From a virus, in IMG/VR virus record IMGVR_UViG_3300032238_001861, positions 1 through 46,362 of that record: a stretch of 46,362 nt of DNA. One strand, given 5' to 3'. Under the pieces are notes generated by a model. The model searched no databases. It was not told the DNA's origin and saw only the letters and a program-made list of their open reading frames with translations. Of this stretch, positions 33,591 to 42,378 are shown piece by piece (within the stretch, counting starts at the first letter, position 1; the number at the start of each line of letters is the position of its first letter). The translations under genes were made by a program, and so were the position numbers.

Positions 33591-34221
33591 ATTCCATTTT
33601 TATTTTATTTTTAAAATCTCGGGTTTCACTAAGTACCCTATCAGATTCGTTTTGTATACCCTGTGCTGAAAATGGTACGAATTCTATTTTGTATTTTTTT
33701 AGCATCGACTCATACTCGGGTATGTAAGGATGTAGCTCTTTAACTTTAGGCATGTCTATTGCTTCCCCGCAAAAAATATGTATATTTTGAATCATTTTTG
33801 AATCTATCAAATCATTAAATAGATGCCATTCAGCGCCTTCGATATTAATTTTAATGATATTAAACCCATTTTCTAGGTCAATATTTTCATTAGTACAAAA
33901 TGAAGAAAATTTTATAGTTTCTATTTCTTCATAATCACTTTCGTATACGTTATTTTTCGAGGAGAAAATAGAGTGACCCACTTCATTTCCTTCAAATGAG
34001 TGATATAATTTGCTCATTCCGTTACTATTAGAAATAGCAGATTTTACAAGTTTAACATTAGGATCATCCTTTAACAGTGAAGATATTTGGTCAAAAGATT
34101 TTTGACACGGTTCAAAAGTGTATATTTTAAAATCTTCAATACCTAATGATCTAAAGATATCCGAAGCTATTTTGGATTCTATCCCATCGAAAGCTCCTAA
34201 ATCGAAAAAATTAATTCTCAA
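33550..34221 (-). CDS. FkbM-family methyltransferase
   Basis: This is a 223-residue protein with SAM motif INFFDLGAFDGIES (residues 3-16), IYTFEPCQKSF for ribose binding, and the FkbM core NIIKINIEGAEWHLFNDL (about 121-138). It likely O-methylates a sugar of the island's glycan. Its 3' end runs 41 bases into the GSCFA gene, the deepest overlap in the island, so one of the two starts is compressed. No alternative GSCFA start exists near the ATG at 33590. Six bases separate it from the PIG-L deacetylase stop. Confidence 0.76.
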   Translation of the reverse strand: MRINFFDLGAFDGIESKIASDIFRSLGIEDFKIYTFEPCQKSFDQISSLLKDDPNVKLVKSAISNSNGMSKLYHSFEGNEVGHSIFSSKNNVYESDYEEIETIKFSSFCTNENIDLENGFNIIKINIEGAEWHLFNDLIDSKMIQNIHIFCGEAIDMPKVKELHPYIPEYESMLKKYKIEFVPFSAQGIQNESDRVLSETRDFKNKIKMEYEKMQGFDPGSTK

Positions 34222-34227
34222 AATATT

Positions 34228-34908
34228 TTATTTTATTTTTCTTATTATGTTGAAAGCTTCTGCATACTTTATCCCGCACTCAAATCCCCTATAATGAGCA
34301 TGTGTTTTTATTCCTTCTTCACCCAATTTATCCCTCTTTGTTTTAGTATACTGTAAAACATAATTTTCTTTAAAAATGTTTATTTTATCTTCTATGGTAT
34401 CCTCGATGTTCTCAAATAAATTAGGCTGAAATCTATTGGATGGATCAGACCACGTTGAGGTTGGTATTTCATAGGATATGATTTCAGGGATTAATCCCAC
34501 CCCGGTAGGTCTAACCGCTGATATACAAGCATTATAAACATCTTTATGTTCTTGGTGGTAAGAAGGCTCTGGAATATAAATAACAGTAGGCCTATAGGAT
34601 CTTATCAATTCGTCTAACCACCTAACAATCTTATATTGCGGAACTTCTTCCAGTCTTATACCGCCAGTATCGAATTTTTCAGGTTCTTCTGTTGATATAA
34701 ACTTTGAAACATTATTAAACTCAGACCATTGCTCTTCCTCTGTTATCTCCCTTCCTAAATGGTGAAGATACCTACTAGAGCAAGACATAACAACAACTTT
34801 TATGTGAGATCCTTCTTTTTTTCTCTTTATCAAAGTTCCACCCACACCAAATAGTTCATCATCAGTATGTGGGGATATAACTAATATTCTTTTTTTAATA
34901 TCCTGCAT
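34228..34908 (-). CDS. PIG-L/LmbE family zinc deacetylase
   Basis: This 226-residue protein has both metal-binding motifs of the PIG-L (LmbE-like) N-acetylglucosaminyl deacetylase family: SPHTDDELF (H14, D16, D17) and YHQEHKDVY (H118, H121, D123). Family members remove the acetyl group from N-acetyl sugars on small molecules, lipids or glycans using Zn. In this island it could free an amino sugar before methylation or acylation. Its start lies 14 bases inside the epimerase gene. No signal peptide, so the reaction is cytosolic. Confidence 0.82.
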   Translation of the reverse strand: MQDIKKRILVISPHTDDELFGVGGTLIKRKKEGSHIKVVVMSCSSRYLHHLGREITEEEQWSEFNNVSKFISTEEPEKFDTGGIRLEEVPQYKIVRWLDELIRSYRPTVIYIPEPSYHQEHKDVYNACISAVRPTGVGLIPEIISYEIPTSTWSDPSNRFQPNLFENIEDTIEDKINIFKENYVLQYTKTKRDKLGEEGIKTHAHYRGFECGIKYAEAFNIIRKIK

Positions 34909-35845
34909 TTTTATTTTTATTTTTAAACCATTCTATGGTCTTCTCTATACCTTCTTCAACATCAATCTTAGGGATATATCCTATATTAATAGAAGCATCT
35001 ATATCAGCTAAAGAATTCAATATATCGCCATTTCTCCTATCAGTATATCTAGGATTTATATCGGATTTCAATTTATTTCTTATCATGCTAAATATCTCAT
35101 TAACAGATGTACTTTTTCCCGCCCCAACATTATAAATATGTGATCCTTTAGTGACCTCCTTTTTTATTAGGTCTACATTAAAATCTACAACATTTTTAAT
35201 ATATGTAAAATCTCTTCTTTGCTCCCCGTCACCATATATTACGGGCTGTTCTTTTTTTATGATAGCATCTATAAATTTAGGGATAACCGCAGAATATTCC
35301 GAATCAAACCTTTGATTTTCTCCAAAGACATTGAAATATCTTAGTCCGTAAAAATTAATACCATACAAACGGTTAAAATTATCAGCTAGCATCTCATCGA
35401 ACCTTTTGCTCAAAGCATAAGGGGAAAGAGGATTTCCTATAATTTTTTCATTCTTCTTATAAAGTTCATTATCTCCATATACAGAAGAAGAAGTAGCATA
35501 AATAATTTTTTTTACCTGATTATCCCTTGCAGCTTGTAATATACAGGTAAATCCATAAACATTGTTATAAATAAAATTTATAGGATCTATTATAGACTTA
35601 GGGACAGATCCCCATGCAGCTTGGTGCGATATAATATCAACATTTTTACATATATCGGAAACTAATTTGTAATCGCAGATATCTCCTTCTATAAAATTTA
35701 TCTTTGGAGAATCTATTAAATTGGAAACACTTCCATTAGATAAATTATCCAGAACAATCACATCTTTAATAATATCATCTTTAGCAAGTTGATTAGCTAT
35801 ATTAGATCCGATAAATCCTGCTCCACCTGTAATTAAAACTCTCAT
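34895..35845 (-). CDS. NAD-dependent nucleotide-sugar epimerase (UDP-glucose/GlcNAc 4-epimerase-like)
   Basis: This is a 316-residue extended SDR. The dinucleotide-binding motif is GGAGFIGSN (residues 7-15), LDNLSNG (31-38) marks NAD use, and ATSSSVYGD (117-125) carries the catalytic Ser. Y143xxxK147 lies in SPYALSKRF, and RYFNVFGE follows in the substrate-binding part. Length and motif order are those of UDP-hexose 4-epimerases of the WbpP/Gne group. It would supply Gal or GalNAc type donors to the island's transferases. It overlaps the PIG-L gene by 14 bases and is one base below the next gene. Substrate choice is inferred. Confidence 0.82.
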   Translation of the reverse strand: MRVLITGGAGFIGSNIANQLAKDDIIKDVIVLDNLSNGSVSNLIDSPKINFIEGDICDYKLVSDICKNVDIISHQAAWGSVPKSIIDPINFIYNNVYGFTCILQAARDNQVKKIIYATSSSVYGDNELYKKNEKIIGNPLSPYALSKRFDEMLADNFNRLYGINFYGLRYFNVFGENQRFDSEYSAVIPKFIDAIIKKEQPVIYGDGEQRRDFTYIKNVVDFNVDLIKKEVTKGSHIYNVGAGKSTSVNEIFSMIRNKLKSDINPRYTDRRNGDILNSLADIDASINIGYIPKIDVEEGIEKTIEWFKNKNKNAGY

Positions 35846-35846
35846 G

Positions 35847-36683
35847 CTAAATTTTTTTCAATAAATCATTAACCCTTACTTTATAGGTATGATTTTTAGA
35901 AAGTCCATATCCAGAATCCCCTATTTTTTCCAAAATATCAGGATTTTGTTTTACCTCCATCAATATTCTTCTAATGTCCCCAATATCATTATATATTAAA
36001 CAATTTTCACCATCGATAAACCCAAGACTTTCATAATTTGGATTATTGCTCGTGAGTAGAACTGTACCTGTACCTATTGTTTCGAAGTTTCTATAGTTTA
36101 TATCGTTTAACATGTTCTTGTTAAAGTGTATTCTATATTCATTGATAGATTTAACCATAGATTCTCCTATTACAAATATGTCCTGCTTCATACCGAATTC
36201 GGAAGTAATTGTATCTATAAGATCTTTTCTGTTAACATAATTACCACAAAACCCTATGAAATGTTTTTTATCAACCTGCATATTTTTAACTAGGTCGTCA
36301 TCAAAACAATTAGGAAACCATATATGATAATTATTTTTGACAAAATCTTTAGTGGAGTGAAGCAAGAAATTATATCTTCCAGAAGAAAAGGTATTTTCGT
36401 ATATCTCTTCTCCCCTACAGTGAGCATCTATACTCCAAAGTAATTTTATGGGTTTATTAAATGAAGATAGATTAGGAACCCATCCGACAGAATCGTAATT
36501 TTCTATATTCATTATAAGATCATAGGAATCCCAATCTGGGATTTGACTATAATTGGAATGACCCAATCCCCAAACGTCGCACTGATGACCGTTATATAGA
36601 AATGCTCTCTGTAAGCTTAAGCACTCTCTAAAATTTCTATTCTCGTCATGCCTTCCTGCTTCTTGTATAATAATAATCCTCAT
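35847..36683 (-). CDS. CgeB-like (GT-B) glycosyltransferase
   Basis: This 278-residue protein resembles CgeB/spore maturation glycosyltransferases. Its C-terminal Rossmann half reads IHFNKNMLNDINYRNFETIG, then TGTVLLTSN and LGFIDGENCLIYNDIGDIRR. The Gly-rich loop plus Glu and the 'G..LIYND...' donor site are typical of GT4-like GT-B enzymes. The N-terminal half (MRIIIIQEAGRHDENRNF) fits the acceptor domain. It probably adds one sugar to the growing glycan in the cytosol. It stops one base before the epimerase start and overlaps the next gene by four bases. Confidence 0.68.
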   Translation of the reverse strand: MRIIIIQEAGRHDENRNFRECLSLQRAFLYNGHQCDVWGLGHSNYSQIPDWDSYDLIMNIENYDSVGWVPNLSSFNKPIKLLWSIDAHCRGEEIYENTFSSGRYNFLLHSTKDFVKNNYHIWFPNCFDDDLVKNMQVDKKHFIGFCGNYVNRKDLIDTITSEFGMKQDIFVIGESMVKSINEYRIHFNKNMLNDINYRNFETIGTGTVLLTSNNPNYESLGFIDGENCLIYNDIGDIRRILMEVKQNPDILEKIGDSGYGLSKNHTYKVRVNDLLKKI

Positions 36684-37351
36684 GATCCTTGCAAGTATTT
36701 TTTAAGAATATTTGAATTTTCCTTTACCGGCTGATCATTATCGTTATATTGCTGACCAACAAAATCGTCAAAATCATACCTTTCCTTAGGAAATTTTAAT
36801 CCACCGAAAAATTCGTCATGTATCATGCAATTATCCTTGACTCTTGGCCATATCTTTTCTCTAAGATATCTTTGGTCCTCTTGGTATTCATCTTTGTAAG
36901 AACTAATGATTTCAAGATTAAGAGGATCTCCTAGATCTATCATTTTATTCTTAACTCCCCACATACCACCAAGTATTTCGGTATTGTGGTATGGATGATC
37001 TCTCATTATATGAAATGCCTTGTCACTTTCGAGCCATTGATTAACCGCTAATAATTCTCTCTCGGAGAGACGTGAATCACAATCTCTTACAATTGTAACA
37101 TCTATCGATTTATCAAAAGCAGGAATAAACCTCCAGAAAAGTCCTCTTTTTTCATCGGGTGATTCTATTTCAATAACTCTAGCATTCGGATAAGCTCTCA
37201 ATTTATCCGTATGCTTTATATTAGAATCAGATCTTACATAAAAAAAGCATGTCCAATCAGGATACCACTGTAAAGCTAACTCGCAATTTCTAAAAGCACC
37301 TATAAAGTATCTCTCGTGTTCTCCCCAAAGTGAGAAAGATATTATTTTCAT
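36680..37351 (-). CDS. Glycosyltransferase-like protein (DXD)
   Basis: This is a 223-residue GT-A-like protein. MKIISFSLWGEHERYFIGAF opens a Rossmann-like half, and VRDCDSRLSERE (D90, D92) supplies the DXD metal site. The phrase MRDHPYHNTEILGGMWG near residues 115-131 is a family-specific block, with GGMWG probably lining the donor site. The group occurs in viral and bacterial glycan clusters. It is uncharacterised, so the sugar is unknown. ATG and the preceding gene's stop are two bases apart, and it overlaps the next gene by four bases. Confidence 0.68.
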   Translation of the reverse strand: MKIISFSLWGEHERYFIGAFRNCELALQWYPDWTCFFYVRSDSNIKHTDKLRAYPNARVIEIESPDEKRGLFWRFIPAFDKSIDVTIVRDCDSRLSERELLAVNQWLESDKAFHIMRDHPYHNTEILGGMWGVKNKMIDLGDPLNLEIISSYKDEYQEDQRYLREKIWPRVKDNCMIHDEFFGGLKFPKERYDFDDFVGQQYNDNDQPVKENSNILKKYLQGS

Positions 37352-37352
37352 T

Positions 37353-38042
37353 TTAATATATTAAAAGCTCTCTCCCTTCTTTTATAGGCCACACTCTCAT
37401 TACTGGTATTTCCTCTAGTTTATATTCGTAAAAATTGGAAGCTAATTCATTCTTACAAAATACTAGGTTTAATCCCTCAGTAAATCCTACTAATTTATAT
37501 CCCTTCTTATCAGCTAATTTCTTATATGCACCAGCTGTGGCGCTATAGTAAGCATCTAACTGATGCCTGTGATCCTTATCATATTTTATAGACAAGCTAT
37601 CAGTAGAAGGATAATTAGAATTATATTCTACCATTATTACCTTAGGAGAATAATTTTTTAAAGATTCCCAGACCCAAAGATCGTTCCCGTCTATATCTAT
37701 TGAAATAAAATCAAAGTCTTTTTTTAATTTCGTAGGTTTTAGAATCTCATCCAATGTACTTCCTGGTTCACAGCTAATAAAGCTATCTAGGATCTCAATA
37801 TTTTTATAGTCCTTAAGGTTTTCTTTTATCCTCTCTGCATATAATGGATCACCTTCGATCAAAACTCCCCCCCATCCTTCCTCTCTCAATTTTCGGGTAT
37901 TACAATATGACATCCCGTCAGATGCACCGAACTCGCAAAATTGCCCATTTTTTATCTCTAAGGTCTGGAATAATTTTTCCAATATCCCATCTTCTCCAGC
38001 TTGAGAGTATTGACTCTTTCTATAATCGTTTAATTTTATCAT
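37353..38042 (-). CDS. FkbM-like methyltransferase
   Basis: This is a 229-residue protein. SQYSQAGEDGILEKLF near the start and FCEFGASDGMSYCNTR (residues 35-50), then WGGVLIEGDP, match a distinct FkbM-like group common in phages and glycan loci. The catalytic-loop equivalent is FISIDIDGNDLWVWESL. It probably O-methylates a sugar. A substrate cannot be read from the sequence. Its C-terminal part is less conserved. The start overlaps the upstream methyltransferase stop by four bases, so two methyltransferases are adjacent. Confidence 0.75.
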   Translation of the reverse strand: MIKLNDYRKSQYSQAGEDGILEKLFQTLEIKNGQFCEFGASDGMSYCNTRKLREEGWGGVLIEGDPLYAERIKENLKDYKNIEILDSFISCEPGSTLDEILKPTKLKKDFDFISIDIDGNDLWVWESLKNYSPKVIMVEYNSNYPSTDSLSIKYDKDHRHQLDAYYSATAGAYKKLADKKGYKLVGFTEGLNLVFCKNELASNFYEYKLEEIPVMRVWPIKEGRELLIY

Positions 38043-38620
38043 AAATTATTTTTTGGTATTATGAAAATGCACCCTCTCATATTTTGTCCTGAGTAAGTGT
38101 TATATTCGATATCAAATCCTTCTTTACCGTATATTGATTCTATTTTTTCTCTTATCCATTCCCACTCATAAACAATACCTTGATTTGCATATTCATCATA
38201 TCCAAGATCAGGTCTTTCTGGGACTTTAAAATCGTGTATAGCAAGTACAGGTTTTAACCCGGATTCTCTAATCCTATCAAGTTCTTTTAAAACTGGATTA
38301 GCATACCAATGAGCATCTAGAAAAATTATTATACTAGAGTCTTTAGACTCTTCCAGAAATTTACCTAGATAATCAGTACTACTTCCTAGATAACTGTGTA
38401 TATTTGAATAATTCGATATTTGATTCTTGGCTATATCAAGATATCTCCGATCATATTCTACAGTATAAACCTTATCAAAATTTTCAGCTAGCCATTTTGT
38501 TGTATCACCATGATAGGTTCCAGTTTCTATTGCAACTTTTATCTCGTACTTCTTTTTGAAATACAAGAATCTTTCCGCCAGCTTTAAGTCAGTATTAAAG
38601 GCTTTGTTTGTTTCTTCCAT
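38039..38620 (-). CDS. SAM-dependent methyltransferase-like protein
   Basis: This is a 193-residue protein. KVAIETGTYHGDTTKWLAEN (residues 28-47) and VYTVEYDRRYLDIAKNQI are the glycine loop and ribose-binding strand of a class I methyltransferase. IIFLDAHWY (about 97-105) replaces the usual post-motif II strand and may bind the substrate. A C-terminal NMRGCIFIIPKNN completes the sheet. It is adjacent to the FkbM-like gene and probably acts on the same glycan. The exact subfamily is uncertain. There is a 29-base gap to the GT2-like gene upstream. Confidence 0.66.
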   Translation of the reverse strand: MEETNKAFNTDLKLAERFLYFKKKYEIKVAIETGTYHGDTTKWLAENFDKVYTVEYDRRYLDIAKNQISNYSNIHSYLGSSTDYLGKFLEESKDSSIIIFLDAHWYANPVLKELDRIRESGLKPVLAIHDFKVPERPDLGYDEYANQGIVYEWEWIREKIESIYGKEGFDIEYNTYSGQNMRGCIFIIPKNNL

Positions 38621-38649
38621 TTTTTTGTTTTATTATTTTACTGGATCAG

Positions 38650-39375
38650 TTAATCCTTTTTATTTACCCAATCAACTATTTCTTTCGGAATTTCACCGTT
38701 AATCAATTCATCCTTTATATCGAAGTTTTTGGCCATTCTTTTTACGAAATTATCCATACCAGTATAAAAAGTAGATTGGTTTTTATCGTCAATTGCATCT
38801 CTATCATGGTGTAATTTGGAATAATGAAGATGACTAAACAAAAAATTAGATCCGTCTATTACACAACCTAACAAATGGGCCACACATGTTAATTCAGTAT
38901 CACAAAACATATGACTATATGATGGGTGATATATGTAATCAAAAGAATCCAAATATTCTTTAGAAAAAATAGGCATTGTTATAAGGATGTCGCCTATTCC
39001 ATCGTCTGCTCTTATTACATATTTTGCATTTAGATCTTTTGTAAAATCAATAAGGTCCCTATCCCAATTTATAAAGCAATCAGTATCATCAGAAAATATC
39101 AGAATTATATCTCCATTTATATGAGGTTTTCCTGAGTTTATTGCTTCAACTGTACATTTATTTTGACTTGAGATTATCAAGAGATCCGTATTGTACTCTT
39201 TTGATATAGGATTAAGCAAAGAGTGATATTGATCTCCAGTAGGGTCATCAGAATCTATACATATAATAGTTCTCATAGAGGATGGATCTCGTGAATTTTC
39301 CATCCATTTTCTATAAACCTTAGCCATTCTTACTGGTCTCTGTCTAGATGCTGCTATTAGATTAATTCTACTCAT
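38650..39375 (-). CDS. Glycosyltransferase family 2-like
   Basis: This 241-residue GT-A protein has the opening INLIAASRQRPVRMAKVYRK (Rossmann strand and nucleotide loop). The acidic FSDDTDCF block (95-99) is its metal-binding DXD equivalent, and the phrase IICIDSDDPTGD sits just before it. A His-rich C-terminal part (FSHLHYSKLHHDRDA) would hold the acceptor or a metal. There is no membrane helix. It fits a cytosolic sugar transferase, but neither sugar nor linkage can be determined. Its start shares four bases with the preceding GT10 stop. Confidence 0.7.
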   Translation of the reverse strand: MSRINLIAASRQRPVRMAKVYRKWMENSRDPSSMRTIICIDSDDPTGDQYHSLLNPISKEYNTDLLIISSQNKCTVEAINSGKPHINGDIILIFSDDTDCFINWDRDLIDFTKDLNAKYVIRADDGIGDILITMPIFSKEYLDSFDYIYHPSYSHMFCDTELTCVAHLLGCVIDGSNFLFSHLHYSKLHHDRDAIDDKNQSTFYTGMDNFVKRMAKNFDIKDELINGEIPKEIVDWVNKKD

Positions 39376-40214
39376 AAATTTTTTATTGAATTAAAGAGCT
39401 GGGAATCGGAGGATCTAAGTTTTTTCACTATTTCTAAATTTTCCTTTACAAATTCAATTTTTGAATTATAAAGGTCTATAGTAAGTGAACTTGGATTAAA
39501 TCCGTCGGTCCATTTAATAATACCTTCTATATTAAAATCCTCCGCTATCTTATCAGTACCCCAATAGATAGGTATAACTCCCAAAGCGAAACAATCGGTT
39601 ATTTTCTCCGTGTAATATTTGTCTATTTTTACGTTCTCGAAAACAACAGAAAACATGTAAGGCGAAAGAGCTTCTTCCTTAGATCTCCACCAATCGCTAT
39701 TAGGTCCTATTCCGCTACCTATTCTAGGACTTCCGTGTGCACCACCAAAAAGATCAACCTTATCCTTAATTTCCCCAGCTACTCTTAATCTAAGCTTATG
39801 ACCAGTTGTCATATCTTTGGGGCTTGATATCATCGAGCATATTTTAGTCTTATTAGGAATATTGTAATTTTCTCTAGGAGTCCAAGGTAGATTTGACCCA
39901 GGATAATTAAAAATGAAAAAAGAAGGATCCAAGGATATTAGCTCATAATCACAAGTAAATATTTTTCTAAATCTTCTTTTCACTGTACTAAGATTATGGG
40001 CTAAAAAATCTTTAAGCCCAGGAAGAACCTCACTAGACTCACAAAACCATCCAAAATTATTTTCTGAATTCCCTTTATGTGACATTATCTGATTATCAAT
40101 CCAGACATTAGCTATTCCCTCAGATCTTGACCATTCGAAGTCCTCAGGTTTAAATTTAGAACAAGAGGAATATTCATGAGGGAATGGTGCCCAATTAGTT
40201 TTTAATTTATTCAT
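39372..40214 (-). CDS. GT10 fucosyltransferase-like glycosyltransferase
   Basis: This 280-residue protein carries the alpha-1,3-fucosyltransferase (GT10) donor-site signature near residues 188-220: MFSVVFENVKIDKYYTEKIT, then DCFALGVIPIYWG, matching the family 'F.i.fENs...dYvTEK...al..g.vPvyWG'. Upstream, TKICSMISS (123-131) corresponds to the family block before it. GT10 enzymes use GDP-fucose, and one part of that pathway is broken at 28100-28521. It is cytosolic, without a membrane anchor. The specific linkage is unknown, and some GT10 relatives use other donors. Overlaps with both neighbours are 4 bases. Confidence 0.78.
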   Translation of the reverse strand: MNKLKTNWAPFPHEYSSCSKFKPEDFEWSRSEGIANVWIDNQIMSHKGNSENNFGWFCESSEVLPGLKDFLAHNLSTVKRRFRKIFTCDYELISLDPSFFIFNYPGSNLPWTPRENYNIPNKTKICSMISSPKDMTTGHKLRLRVAGEIKDKVDLFGGAHGSPRIGSGIGPNSDWWRSKEEALSPYMFSVVFENVKIDKYYTEKITDCFALGVIPIYWGTDKIAEDFNIEGIIKWTDGFNPSSLTIDLYNSKIEFVKENLEIVKKLRSSDSQLFNSIKNL

Positions 40215-41008
40215 ACTATATTATAGTTTGTTACGTTTCCTGGAAACGGTCTATTCATATTAACTGATCTCATTTTTAGAAGAATTTCTCTTTTAAACGG
40301 AACCTCGGAATTAACATTTTCTAATTTTTCTCCCTTGTGCATTTGTGACCCGCAAAGATTTATTTTTACTTGATCTCTGTAATATGGAAGTATAGAATGT
40401 TTAAGTGCATCATGATCTAATTCACATTGACCATTTTCAACACGAGAAGTGCAATGATTCTCCCATCTATCTATAATTAGATTACTAACTTCGGTGTTTA
40501 CGAAATATATCGGTGATGCAACGAAGCAATCCATAGATGAACTATATGATACGAGGCCTAGATCAAAAGATTTACCCTTATTCATTAATTGATCAAGATC
40601 AGATTTAAGAATAGTATCTCCGTCTAGCCATAAAACATTTTTACCAGTCTCCCTTATCATTTTTTGTATGAAGTATGGCTTATAACAGCAATTCTGAAAG
40701 TAATTTCTGTCGCTATCATATTTATAAAAAATATAGTCATACCTTAGAGAATCGACCTTTCTAACGAGATCGTCAAATTTTTGAGTATAAAAATTAGATC
40801 CCACAGGATCGGATATAAAAGATATTACAATATCATCCTTTCCAGTTAATCTTTCTTTCCTCTCTATCTCCTTTCTTTCTCTTGGATTTTTAAAAGGATC
40901 GAATAATTCATTCATGATTGGTTCTTCTTTTTCTTGTTTATTATCTGGAGCATTATAAGAAATATTCCTTCTTAGATCTCCTCCCCTTTTCAATCTGTAA
41001 CCTCCCAT
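40211..41008 (-). CDS. Glycosyltransferase-like protein (DXD), family shared with 41008 and 42379
   Basis: This is a 265-residue protein. Residues 1-55 form a charged, Lys/Arg/Glu-rich extension, and the rest is the transferase. KPYFIQKMIRETGKNVLWLD (110-129) leads to the metal-binding DGD (D129, D131) in WLDGDTIL, followed by the acidic block LDHDALKHSILPYY. The same pattern (K-x-x-F-I-x-K, x-D-x-D, LDHD..K..ILP) occurs in the next gene down, and partly in 42379-43002, so these are an expanded family. Start and upstream stop share a base (TAATG). The donor is unknown. Confidence 0.68.
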   Translation of the reverse strand: MGGYRLKRGGDLRRNISYNAPDNKQEKEEPIMNELFDPFKNPRERKEIERKERLTGKDDIVISFISDPVGSNFYTQKFDDLVRKVDSLRYDYIFYKYDSDRNYFQNCCYKPYFIQKMIRETGKNVLWLDGDTILKSDLDQLMNKGKSFDLGLVSYSSSMDCFVASPIYFVNTEVSNLIIDRWENHCTSRVENGQCELDHDALKHSILPYYRDQVKINLCGSQMHKGEKLENVNSEVPFKREILLKMRSVNMNRPFPGNVTNYNIV

Positions 41009-41649
41009 TAGATTAGAAAATTTTTTAGACTTAGCGAATTAAAAAACGAGTTTCTTTTCTCGTTTTTACCCATAACAATCATAGTCTCTCTTCCTTTATT
41101 AAGTACTCTAGAAACCCCATTTTTAATATATTTTCCATCAGTGTAATCAACCGGGGATCCTTCGCACCCAAGAATTTCGATGCTGATTTTTCCGGAAAAA
41201 TCAGGAAGTATTTCGTACTTCATAACGTCATGATCCAAATCTATCTCGTTTGAGTTTATTTTAGAATTACATATAGATGCAAAATTTTCAAAAAATGAAA
41301 TAGTCCTATCGTTATATTTTATCCCTAGCGGAGAGGCCTTTATACCATGAAGATCCCCAGTATGAGAAGCAAAGAAAATGTCAGATTCCCATGATTTCAT
41401 ACATTGAGGATAGGATAATATCTCAGTATCTGCATCTATCCATATAAGGTCAGCCTTTAACTCTTTTAGTTTTGAAAGTATAAATGAGGGTTTTATTAGA
41501 GTATTTTTCCAATAATACCCAGAGTCACTTAACCTTTCCATTATTATCTCTCCGCCTAAAGATCTTATTCTAGTGGAGAGAGATTCTGCACAAGAAGAGT
41601 AGTATGGATTTCCAGTATGATAAGATATGAATATTGGATTTTCTACCAT
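41008..41649 (-). CDS. Glycosyltransferase-like protein (DXD), same family
   Basis: This is a 213-residue protein with KPSFILSKLKELKADLIWID and IDADTEIL (D72, D74) as the metal site, and LDHDVMKYEILPDFSG near residue 140, aligning with the equivalent block in the 40211 gene. The N-terminus MVENPIFISYHTGNPYYSS is the nucleotide-binding loop. It probably adds one hexose to the same glycan. No family name is certain, though the whole set has the look of nucleotide-diphospho-sugar transferases. Its upstream boundary overlaps the next gene by seven bases. Confidence 0.67.
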   Translation of the reverse strand: MVENPIFISYHTGNPYYSSCAESLSTRIRSLGGEIIMERLSDSGYYWKNTLIKPSFILSKLKELKADLIWIDADTEILSYPQCMKSWESDIFFASHTGDLHGIKASPLGIKYNDRTISFFENFASICNSKINSNEIDLDHDVMKYEILPDFSGKISIEILGCEGSPVDYTDGKYIKNGVSRVLNKGRETMIVMGKNEKRNSFFNSLSLKNFLI

Positions 41650-42377
41650 ATATTAAGTTTAGTAAACAATGATCTACAAAGATCAATATTAGAGGATAGA
41701 GGTCTCGGCAAATGACAGTCTATATATTCATTTGGGTTATAGTCGTTTTTAGGCCAAATTGCCTTATCTAGTCTCTTGAAAGCATATTTTTCTTCTATCC
41801 AACCCCTCTCTAAATGCTTTAGCAAAACATTAGGTTTTCTTAAACTTTGGTTATAGAAAAACTTTTGATCTGTCCCGAATCTCAAGGCCAACCTCATAAG
41901 TCTTTTAAAAAATTGCTTATGATCTACATCACTTAGATCTAAAATCTCCACAAAGGATTGGGGATCTCCTGCCAAGTAACACATAGGGTATTGGGGGTTA
42001 GTCTTGTACCATCTATACTTAATGATATCTGAACTATATGATACTATACCTTTTTCTCCTATTTGTGAAGCACCGTTTTTATAGTAATCACTAGAAATTG
42101 GTAACATATCCATATCAGAAATAATAAAAGGAGCATCCAGCACTTTTGCTGCCCAAAATCTAATACACTGGGCTTGTTGAGCAATATCCCATTCAGCCAA
42201 AGATTCAAAAAAGAATACCTTCCCGAAGGAATGAATATTTTCCGTCGGTGGTTGTTTATCAATATACATCAGGACTGGTTCTAATCCTATTCTTCGCCAC
42301 ATTCTTGACACATAGGGCCAAAAATCTAAATATTCTGGATTAGAGTTGGAGCTGACAACAGCATACTTTAATTGCAT
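41643..42377 (-). CDS. Glycosyltransferase-like protein, paralogue of 31350..32177
   Basis: This is a 244-residue GT-A-like protein. DFWPYVSRMWRRIGLEPV (residues 18-35) and QAQCIRFWAAKVLDAPFIIS lead to the DMDMLP metal site (D88, D90). The C-terminal DCHLPRPLSSNIDLCRSLF matches FLRPFAENIHLCKPII of the 31350 protein, so the two are duplicated transferases at opposite ends of the island. No membrane segment. Function presumably one sugar addition each. Start to upstream stop is one base. Confidence 0.66.
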   Translation of the reverse strand: MQLKYAVVSSNSNPEYLDFWPYVSRMWRRIGLEPVLMYIDKQPPTENIHSFGKVFFFESLAEWDIAQQAQCIRFWAAKVLDAPFIISDMDMLPISSDYYKNGASQIGEKGIVSYSSDIIKYRWYKTNPQYPMCYLAGDPQSFVEILDLSDVDHKQFFKRLMRLALRFGTDQKFFYNQSLRKPNVLLKHLERGWIEEKYAFKRLDKAIWPKNDYNPNEYIDCHLPRPLSSNIDLCRSLFTKLNIW

Positions 42378-42378
42378 C

